Below, in pieces: positions 1-9,657 of a stretch of 64,000 bases of DNA. Each line of letters starts with the position of its first letter. The first letter of the stretch is position 1. The translations under genes were made by a program, and so were the position numbers. This DNA comes from Petrolisthes cinctipes (lineage: Eukaryota; Arthropoda; Malacostraca; Decapoda; Porcellanidae). The stretch is taken from NCBI GenBank assembly GCA_033782935.1, contig JAWQEG010000259.1:5434001-5498000 (forward strand), given 5' to 3'. Below the pieces are notes generated by a model. It had not been told where the DNA came from and searched no databases. It worked only from the letters and a program-made list of their open reading frames with translations.

Positions 1-2683
1 CCTACTCCGTGTTAGAGTATTTTCAAAATACAGGCCCAAAACATGCTGAAAATCAATGTTTAAGGTGCCAAAAGTCAATATGTGTATGCATCTTCTGTAC
101 CCGTTTGTTTCCTAAATTCAAGCTCAAAACACCCGAAAATTCGATATTTTTGGGTCCCAGAAGCGATCTGTACATGCCTACTCAGTGCTAGATTTTTTTC
201 AAAATATGGGCCCAAAACATGCTGAAAATCGATATTTTAGGTGCCCAAAGTCGATATGTGCATGCATCTTCTGTACCCGTTTATATCTCAAATTCAGGCT
301 CAAAACACCCGAAAATTCGATATTTTTGGGTCCCAAAAGCGATCTGTACATGCCTACTCCGTGTTACAGTATTTTCAAAATACAGGCCGAAAACATGCTG
401 AAAATCGATATTTTGGGTGCACAAAGTCAATATGTGTATGCATCTTCTGTATCCGTTTATATCCCAAATTCATGCTAAAAAAAAACAAAAATTCGATATT
501 TTTGGGTCCCAGAAGCGATCTGTACATGCCTACTCAGTGCTAGAATATTTTCAAAATATAGGCCCAAAACATGCTAAAAATCGATATTTTGGGTGCCCAA
601 AGTCGATATGTGCATGCATCTTCAGTACCCGTTTATATCTCAAATTCAGGCTCAAAACACCCGAAAATTCGATATTTTGGGGTCCCAGAAGCGATCTGCA
701 CATGCCTACTCCGTGTTAGAATGTTTTCAAAATATAGGCTTAAAACATGCTAAAAATCGATATTTCAAGTGTCCAAAGTCGATATGTGCATGCATCTTCT
801 GTACCCATTTATATCTCAAATTCAGGCTCAGAACACCCGAAAATTCGATATTTTTGGGTCCCAAAAGCGATCTGTACATGCCTACTCAGTGCTAGAATTT
901 TTTAAGAATATGGGAACAAAACATGCTGAAAATCAATATTTTAGGTTCCCAAAGTCGATATGTGCATGCATATTCTGTACCCGTTTATATCTCAAATTCA
1001 GGCTCAAAACACCCGAAAATTCGATATTTGTGGGTCCCAGAAGCGATCTGTACATGCCTACTCCTGGTTAGAGTATTTTCAAAATACAGGCCCAAAACAT
1101 GCTGAAAATCAATATTTTAGGTGCCCAAAGTCAATATTTGCATTCATCTTCTGTACCCGTTTATATCCAAAATTCAGACTCAAAACACCCAAAAATTCGA
1201 TATATTTAGGTCCCAGAAGCGATCTGTACATGCCTACTCAGTGCTAGATTTTTTTTCAAAATATGGGCCCAAAACATGCTAAAAATCGATATCTTAGGTG
1301 CCCAAAGTCGATATGTGCATGCATCTTGTGTACCCGTTTATATCTCAAATTCAGGCTCAAAACACCCGAAAATTCGATATTTTTGGGTCCCAAAAGCGAT
1401 CTGTACATGCCTACTCCGTTTTAGAGTATTGTCAATATACAGGCCCAAAACATGCTGAAAATCAATATTTTAGGTAACCAAAGTCAATATGTGTATGCAT
1501 CTTCTATACCCGTTTGTTTCCCAAATTCAGGCTCAAAACACCCGAAAATTCGATATTTTTGGGTCCCAGAAGCGATCTGTACATGCCTACTCAGTGCTAG
1601 ATTTTTTTCAAAATATGGGCCCAAAACATGCTGAAAATCGATATTTTAGATGCCCAAAGTCGATATGTTCATGCATTTTCTGGACCCGTTTATATCTCAA
1701 ATTTAAGCTCAAAACACCCGAAAATTCGATATTTTTGGGTTCCAGAAGAGATCTGTACATGCCTACTCCGTGTTACAGTATTTTCAAAATACAGGCCCAA
1801 AACATGCTGAAAATCAATATTTTAGGTGCCCAAAGTCAATATGTGTATGCATCTTCTGTATCCGTTGATATCCCAAATTCATGCTAAAAAAAAACAAAAA
1901 TTCGATATTTATGGGTCCCAGAAGCGATCTGTACATGCCTTCTCAGTGCTAGAATATTTTCAAAATATAGGCCCAAAACATGCTAAAAATCGATATTTTG
2001 GGTGCCCAAAGTCGATATGTGCATGCATCTTCAGTACCCGTTTATATCTCAAATTCAGGCTCAAAACACCCGAAAATTCGATATTTTCGGGTCCCAGAAG
2101 CGATCTGTACATGCCTACTCCGTGTTAGAATGTTTTCAAGATATAGGCTTAAAACATGCTAAAAATCGATATTTTAAGTGTCCAAAGTCGATATGTGCAT
2201 GCATCTTCTGTACCCATTTATATCTCAAATTCAGGCTCAAAACACCCGAAAATTCGATATTTTTGGGTCCCAGAAGCGATCTGTACATGCCTACTCAGTG
2301 CTAGAATTTTTTAAGAATATGTGAAGAAAACATGCTGAAAATCAATATTTTAGGTTCCCAAAGTCGATATGTGCATGCATATTCTGTACCAGTTTATATC
2401 TCAAATTAAGGATCAAAACACCCGAAAATTCGATATTTGTGGGTGCCAGAAGCGATCTGTACATGCCTACTCCGGGTTAGAGTATTTTCAAAATACAGGC
2501 CCAAAACATGCTGAAAATCAATATTTTAGGTGCCCAAAGTCAATATTTGCATTCATTTTCTGTACCCGTTTATATCCAAAATTCAGACTCAAAACACCCG
2601 AAAATTCGATATATTTAGGTCCCAGAAGCGATCTGTACATGCTTACTCAGTGCTAGAATTTTTTCAAAATATGGGCCCAAAAC

Positions 2684-3387
2684 ATGCTAAAAATCGATAT
2701 CTTAGGTGCCCAAAGTCGATATGTGCATGCATCTTCTGTACCCGTTTATATCTCAAATTCAGGCTCAAAACACCCGAAAATTCGATATTTTTGGGTCCCA
2801 AAAGCGATCTGTACATGCCTACTCCGTGTTAGAGTATTGTCAATATACAGGCCCAAAACATGCTGAAAATCAATATTTTAGGTGCCCAAAGTCAATATGT
2901 GAATGCATCTTCTGTACCCGTTTGTTTCCCAAATTCAGGCTCAAAACACCCGAAAATTCGATATTTTAGGGTCCCAGAAGCGATCTGTGCATGCCTAATC
3001 AGTGCTAGATTTTTTTCAAAATATGGGCCAAAAACATGCTGAAAATCGATATTTTAGATGCCCAAAGTCGATATGTTCATGCATTTTCTGTACCCGTTTA
3101 TATCTCAAATTTAAGCTCAAAACACCCGAAAATTCGATATTTTTGGGTTCCAGAAGAGATCTGTACATGCCTACTCCGTGTTAAAGTATTTTCAAAATAC
3201 AGGCCCAAAACATGCTGAAAATCAATATTTTAGGGGCCCAAAGTCAATATTTGCATTCATCTTCTGTACCCGTTTATATCCCAAATTCAGACTCAAAACA
3301 CACGAAAATTCGATATTTGTGGGTCCCAGAAGCGATCTGTACATGCCTACTCAGTGCTAGAATATTTTCAAAATATGAGCCCAAAAC
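2684..3387 (+). repeat. Four-monomer (704-bp) block, copy 1
   Basis: This 704-bp stretch is followed immediately by a near-identical copy at 3,388-4,091. Shared private variants include 'agtattgtcaatatac', 'tatgtgaatgcatc' and 'gggttccagaagagatc'. It is a local higher-order duplication of two dimers, most simply explained by unequal exchange or slippage. Boundaries are approximate. Confidence 0.85.
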
Positions 3388-4091
3388 ATGCTAAAAATCG
3401 ATATCTTAGGTGCCCAAAGTCGATATGTGCATGCATCTTCTGTACCCGTTTATATCTCAAATTCAGGCTCAAAACACCCGAAAATTCGATATTTTTGGGT
3501 CCCAAAAGCGATCTGTACATGCCTACGCCGTGTTAGAGTATTGTCAATATACAGGCCCAAAACATGCTGAAAATCAATATTTTAGGTGCCCAAAGTCAAT
3601 ATGTGAATGCATCTTCTGTACCCGTTTGTTTCCCAAATTCAGGCTCAAAACACCCGAAAATTCGATATTTTAGGGTCCCAGAAGCGATCTGTGCATGCCT
3701 ACTCAGTGCTAGATTTTTTTCAAAATATGGGCCAAAAACATGCTGAAAATCGATATTTTAGATACCCAAAGTCGATATGTTCATGCATTTTCTGTACCCG
3801 TTTATATCTCAAATTTAAGCTCAAAACACCCGAAAATTCGATATTTTTGGGTTCCAGAAGAGATCTGTACATGCCTACTCCGTGTTAGAGTATTTTCAAA
3901 ATACAGGCCCAAAACATGCTGAAAATCAATATTTTAGGGGCCCAAAGTCAATATTTGCATTCATCTTCTGTACCCGTTTATATCCCAAATTCAGACTCAA
4001 AACACCCGAAAATTCGATATTTGTGGGTCCCAGAAGCGATCTGTACATGCCTACTCAGTGCTAGAATATTTTCAAAATATGAGCCCAAAAC
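3388..4091 (+). repeat. Four-monomer (704-bp) block, copy 2
   Basis: Tandem partner of the block at 2,684-3,387. A few substitutions distinguish the two, for example 'cctacgccgtg' here against 'cctactccgtg' in copy 1, and 'gatacccaaag' against 'gatgcccaaag'. The divergence suggests an event older than the duplications in the 20-60 kb core. Confidence 0.85.
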
Positions 4092-6639
4092 ATGCTGAAA
4101 ATCGATATTTTAGTTGCCTAAAGTCGATATGTGCATGCATCTTCTGTACCCGTTAATATCTCAAATTCAGGCTCAAAACACCCGAAAATTCGATATTTTT
4201 GGGTCCCAAAAGCGATCTGTACAAGCCTACTCCGTGTTACAGTATTTTCAATATACAGGCCCAAAACATGCTGAAAATCGATATTTTAGGTGCCCAAAGT
4301 CGATAAGTGCATGTATCTTCTGTACCCGTTTATATCTCAAATTCAGGCTCAAAACACCCGAAAATTCGATATTTTTGGGTCCCAGAAGCGATCTGTACAT
4401 GCCTACTCAGTGCTAGAATATTTTCAAAATATGAGCCCAAAACATGCTGAAAATCGATATTTTAGGTGCCCAAAGTCGATATGTGCATGCATCTTCTGTA
4501 CCCGTTTATATCTCAAATGCAGGCTCAAAACACCCGAAAATTCGATATTTTGGGGTCCCAAAAGCCATCTGTACATGCCTACTCCGTGTTAGAGTATTTT
4601 AAAAATACAGGCCCAAAACATGCTGAAAATCAATGTTTAAGGTGCCAAAAGTCAATATGTGTATGCATCTTCTGTACCTGTTTATATCTCAAATTCAGGC
4701 TCAAAACACCCGAAAATTCGATATTTTTGGGTCCCAGAAGCGATCTGTACATGCTTACTCTGTGCTAGATTTTTTTCAAAATATGGGCCCAAAACATGCT
4801 GAAAATCGATATTTTAGGTGCCCAAAGTCAATATGTGTATGCATCTTCTGTATCCGTTTACATCCCAAATTCATGCTAAAAAAAAACAAAAATTCGATAT
4901 TTTTGGGTCCCAGAAGCGATCTGTACATGCCTACTCAGTGCTAGAATATTTTCAAAATATATGCCCAAAACATGCTAAAAATCGATATTTTGGGTGCCCA
5001 AAGTCGATATGTGCATGCATCTTCAGTACCCGTTTATATCTCAAATTCAGGCTCAAAACACCCGAAAATTCGATATTTTGGGGTCCCAGAAGCGATCTGT
5101 ACATGCCTACTCCGTGTTAGAATGTTTTCAAAATATAGGCTTAAAACATGCTAAAAATCGATATTTTAAGTGTCCAAAGTCGATATGTCATGCATGCATC
5201 TTCTGTCCCCATTTATATCTCAAATTCAGGCTCAAAACACCCGAAAATTCGATATTTTTGGGTCCCAGAAGCGATCTGTACATGCCTACTCAGTGCTAGA
5301 TTTTTTTCAAAATATGGGCCCAAAACATGCTGAAAATCGATATTTTAGGTGCCCAAAGTCGATATGTGCATGCATCTTCTGTACCCGTTTATATCTCAAA
5401 TTCAGTCTCAAAACACCCGAAAATTCGATATTTTTGGGTCCCAAAAGTGATCTGTACATGCCTACTCCGTGTTACAGTATTTTCAAAATACAGGCCCAAA
5501 ACATGCTGAAAATCGATATTTTAGGTGCCCAAAGTCAATATGTGTATGCATCATCTGTATCCGTTTATATCCCAAATTCATGCTAAAAAAACAAAAATTC
5601 GATATTTTTGGGTCCCAGAAGCGATCTGTACATGCCTACTCAGTGCTAGAATATTTTCAAAATATAGGCCCAAAACATGCTAAAAATCGATATTTTGGGT
5701 GCCCAAAGTCGATATGTGCATGCATCTTCAGTACCCGTTTATATCTCAAATTCAGGCTCAAAACACCCGAAAATTCGATATTTTTGGGTCCCAGAAGCGA
5801 TCTGTACATGCCTACTCCGTGTTAGAATGTTTTCAAAATATAGGCTTAAAACATGCTAAAAATCGATATTTCAAGTGTCCAAAGTCGATATGTGCATGCA
5901 TCTTCTGTACCCATTTATATCTCAAATTCAGACTCAAAACACCCGAAAATTCGATATTTTTGGGTCCCAGAAGCGATCTGTACATGCCTACTCAGTGCTA
6001 GAATTTTTTAAGAATATGGGCCCAAAACATGCTGAAAATCGATATTTTAGATGCCCAAAGTCGATATGTTCATGCATTTTCTGGACCCGTTTATATCTCA
6101 AATTTAAGCTCAAAACACCCGAAAATTCGATATTTTGGGGTCCCAGAAGAGATCTGTACATGCCTACTCCGTGTTACAGTATTTTCAAAATACAGGCCCA
6201 AAACATGCTGAAAATCAATATTTTAGGTGCTAAAAGTCAATATGTGTATGCATCTTCTGTACCCGTTTGTTTCCAAAATTCAGGCTCAAAACACCCGAAA
6301 ATTCGATATTTTTGGGTCCCAGAAGCGATCTGTACATGCCTACTCAGTGCTAGATTTTTTTCAAAATATGGGCCCAAAACATGCTAAAAATCGATATTTT
6401 AGGTGCCCAAAGTCAATATGTGCATGCATCTTCTGTACCCGTTTATATCTCAATTTTTTAGCTCAAAACACCCGAAAATTCGATATTTTTGGGTTCCATA
6501 AGAGATCTGTACATGCCTACTCCGTGTTACAGTATTTTCAAAATACAGGCCCAAAACATGCTGAAAATCGATATTTTAGGTGCCCAAAGTCAATATGTGT
6601 ATGCATCTTCAGTATCCGTTTATATCCCAAATTCATGCT

Positions 6640-6656
6640 AAAAAAAAAAAAAAAAA
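6640..6656 (+). repeat. Long A-run inside a monomer
   Basis: Seventeen A residues follow 'attcatgct' where other monomers of this subtype have 6-12, and where the ordinary monomer reads 'ctcaaaacacccgaaaa'. The run sits at the start of the second 88-bp half-repeat. Its variable length is the likely source of the 1-5 bp by which long block periods exceed exact multiples of 176. Confidence 0.9.
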
Positions 6657-9430
6657 TCGATATTTTTGGGTCCCAGAAGCGATCTGTACATGCCTACTCA
6701 GTGCCAGAATATTTTCAAAATATAGTCCAAAAACGTGCTAAAAATCGATATTTTGGGTGCCCAAAGTCTATATGTGCATGCCTCTTCTGTACCCGTTTAT
6801 ATCTCAAATTCAGGCTCAAAACACCTGAAAATTCGATATTTTTGGTTTCCAGAAGAGATCTGTACATGCCTACTCCGTGTTAGAGAATTTTCAATATACA
6901 GCCCCAAAACATGCTGAAAATCGATATTTTAGGTGCCCAAAGTCAATATGTGTATGCATCTTCTGTACCCTTTTATTTCCAAAATTCAGGCTCAAAACAC
7001 CCGAAAATTCGATATTTTTGGGTCCCAGAAGCGATCCGTACATGCATACTCAGTGCTAGATTTTTTTCAAAATATGAGCCCAAAACATGCTGAAAATCGA
7101 TATTTTAGGTGCCCAAAGTCAATATGTGTATGCATCTTCTTTATCCGTTTATATCCCAAATTCAGGCTCAAAAACCCCGAAAATTCAATAATTTTGGGTT
7201 CCAGAAGCGATCTGTACATGCCTACTCAGTGCTAGAATATTTTCAAAATATAGGCCCAAAACATGCTAAAAATCGATATTTTGGGTGCCCAAAGTCGATA
7301 TGTGCATGCATCTTCTGTACCCGTTTATATCTCAAATTCAGGCTCAAAACACACGATAATTCGATATTTTTGGGTCCCAATAGCGATCTGTACATGCCTA
7401 CTCCGTGTTACAGTATTTTCTAAATACAGGCCCAAAACATGCTGAAAATCGATATTTTAGGTGCCCAAAGTCAATATGTGTATGCATCTTCTGTATCCGT
7501 TTATATCCCAAATTCATGCTAACAAAAACCCGAAATTCGATATTTTTGGGTCCCAGAAGCGATCTGTACATGCCTATTCAGTGCTAGAACATTTTCAAAA
7601 TATAGTCCCAAAACATGCTAAAAATCGATATTTTGGGTGCCCAAAGTCGATATGTGCATGCATCTTCTGTACCCGTTCATATCTCAAATTCAGGCTCAAA
7701 GCACCCGAAAATTCGATATTTTTGGGTCCCAGAAGCGATTTGTACATGCCTACTCCGTGTTAGAGTATTTTCAATATACAGGCCCAAAACATGCTGAAAA
7801 TCTATATTTTAGGTGCCCAAAGTCAATTTGTGTATGCATCTTCTAAGTCCGTTTATTTCCCAAATTCAGGCTCAAAACACCCGAAAATTCGATATTTTTG
7901 GGTCCTAGAAGCGATCTGTACATGCCTACTCAGTGCTAGAATATTTTCAAGATATGAGCCTAAAACATGCTAAAAATCGATATCTTAGGTGCCCAAAGTC
8001 GATATGTGCATGCATCTTCTGTACCCGTTTATATCTAAAATTCAGGCTCAAAACACACGAAAATTCGATATTTTTGGGTCCCAAAAGCGATCTGTACATG
8101 CCTACTCCGTGTTATAGTATTTTCAAAATACAGGCCCAAAACATGCTGAAAATCGATATTTTAGGTGCCCAAAGTCAATATGTGTATGCATCTTCTGTAT
8201 CCGTTTATATCCCAAATTCATGCTAAAAAAAACCCGAAAATTCGATATTTTTGGGTCCCAGAAGCGATCTGTACATGCCTACTCAGTGCTAGAATATTTT
8301 CAAAATATAGTCCCAAAACATGCTAAAAATCGATATTTTGGGTGCCCAAAGTCGATATGTGCATGTATCTTCAGTACCCGTTTATATCTCAAATTCAGGC
8401 TCAAAACGCCCGATAATTCAATATTTTTGGGTCCCAGAAGCGATCTGTACATGCCTACTCCGTGTTAGAGTATTTTCAAGATACAGACCCAAAACACGCT
8501 CAAAATCGATATTTTAAGTGTCCAAAGTCGATATGTGCATGCATCTTCTGTACCCGTTTATATCTCAAATTCATGCTCAAAACACCGGAAAATTCGATAT
8601 TTTTGGGTCCCAGAAGCGATCTATACATGCCTACTCAGTGCTAGAATTTTTTAAGAATATGGGAATAAAACATGCTGAAAATCGATATTTTAGGTGCCCA
8701 AAGTCGATATGTGCATGCATCTTCTATACCCGTTTATATCTCAAATTCAGGCTCAAAACACCCGAAAATTCGATATTTTTGGGTCCCAGAAGCGATCTGT
8801 ACATGCCTACTCAGTGCTAGATTTTTTTCAAAATATGTGCCCAAAACATGCTGAAAATCGATATCTTAGGTTCCCAAAGTCGATATGTGCATGCATCTTC
8901 TGTACCCGTTTATATCTCAAATTCAGGCTCAAAACACCCGAAAATTCGATATTTTTGGGTCCCAAAAGCGATCTGTACATGCCTACTACGTGTTACAGTA
9001 TTTTCAAAATACAGGCCCAAAACATGCTGAAAATCGATATTTTAGGTGCCCAAAGTCAATATGTGTATGCTTCTTTTAAGTCCGTTTATTTCCCAAATTC
9101 TGGCTCAAAACACCCGAAAATTCGATATTTATGGATCCTAGAAGCGATCTGTACATGCGTACTCAGTGCTAGTATATTTTCAAGATATGAGCCCAAAACA
9201 TGCTAAAAATCGATATTTTAGGTACCCAAAGTCGATATGTGCATGCATCTTCTGTACCCGTTTATATCTCAAATTCAGGCTCAAAACACACGATAATTCG
9301 ATATTTTTGGGTCCCAATAGCGATCTGTACATGCCTACTCCGTGTTACAGTATTTTAAAAATACAGGCCCAAAACATGCTGAAAATCGATATTTTAGGTG
9401 CCCAAAGTCAATATGTGTATGCATCTTCAG

Positions 9431-9454
9431 TATTATTATTATTATTATTATTAT
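9431..9454 (-). repeat. Triplet-repeat 3' tail of the retrotransposon
   Basis: Eight TAT triplets on the plus strand (ATA on the element's sense strand) lie exactly at the junction between element 3' end and satellite. Short microsatellite-like 3' ends instead of poly(A) are known from several non-LTR clades, including the I factor (TAA repeats) and CR1/L2-type elements. The first two or three bases overlap the satellite word 'gtat', so the precise end is ambiguous by a few bases. Confidence 0.88.
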
Positions 9455-9657
9455 AGAAGCTGTCATAGCCTCCCAACAGGGTGCAGACACATCAATAGAT
9501 GGATCCACACAAAATACCTGGGGAGTACTGAAGAGAGACTACAACAACTAAGAAAAAAGGAAAGGGGCTACTGAGTATAGAGAGCCCAAAAGAGAAAACT
9601 AGTTGTCAATGAAAGCTTATACAAAAGAAAAGATATGATTTTTAAAAAATAGACAAA
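9455..9657 (-). other. 3' UTR of the retrotransposon
   Basis: About 200 bp lie between the ORF stop and the triplet tail. I see no coding potential. In this group the 3' UTR normally carries the RNA structure recognised by the element's reverse transcriptase. I could not identify such a structure with confidence, only a weak CCC-TGTT-GGG hairpin near 9,475. Confidence 0.75.

Larger units (their letters stand above)
1..9432 (+). repeat. Left satellite array, ~176-bp monomers
   Basis: About 53.6 head-to-tail copies of a 176-bp unit, all in the same orientation. Landmarks recurring every 176 bp include 'atctgtacatgcctact', 'gtgcccaaagtc' and 'aaaattcgatattttt'. Monomers here differ from each other at many scattered positions, more than in the 20-60 kb core. 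They alternate between a 'cagtgctag' class and a 'ccgtgttag/acag' class, so the practical unit is a 352-bp dimer; one break of alternation is visible near 4,755-4,940. Small indels are frequent: an extra 'cat' near 5,187 and variable A-runs after 'attcatgct'. No gene is seen. Open frames of 60-218 codons exist but follow the repeat phase (176 is not a multiple of 3) and carry no recognisable domain. The array continues beyond the left window edge and is interrupted on the right by the retrotransposon. Confidence 0.97.

Noticed and set aside
6227..6883. Plus-strand open frame of 218 codons, the longest in the satellite
   Set aside because: It is a frame that happens to stay open across satellite monomers. 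176 bp is not a multiple of three, so each monomer is read in a different frame; there is no domain, and many shifted versions of the same peptide occur all over the array.
9342..9551. Open frame crossing the left junction through the triplet tail
   Set aside because: The poly-isoleucine/leucine stretch is just the TAT repeat read in frame; there is no coding evidence.
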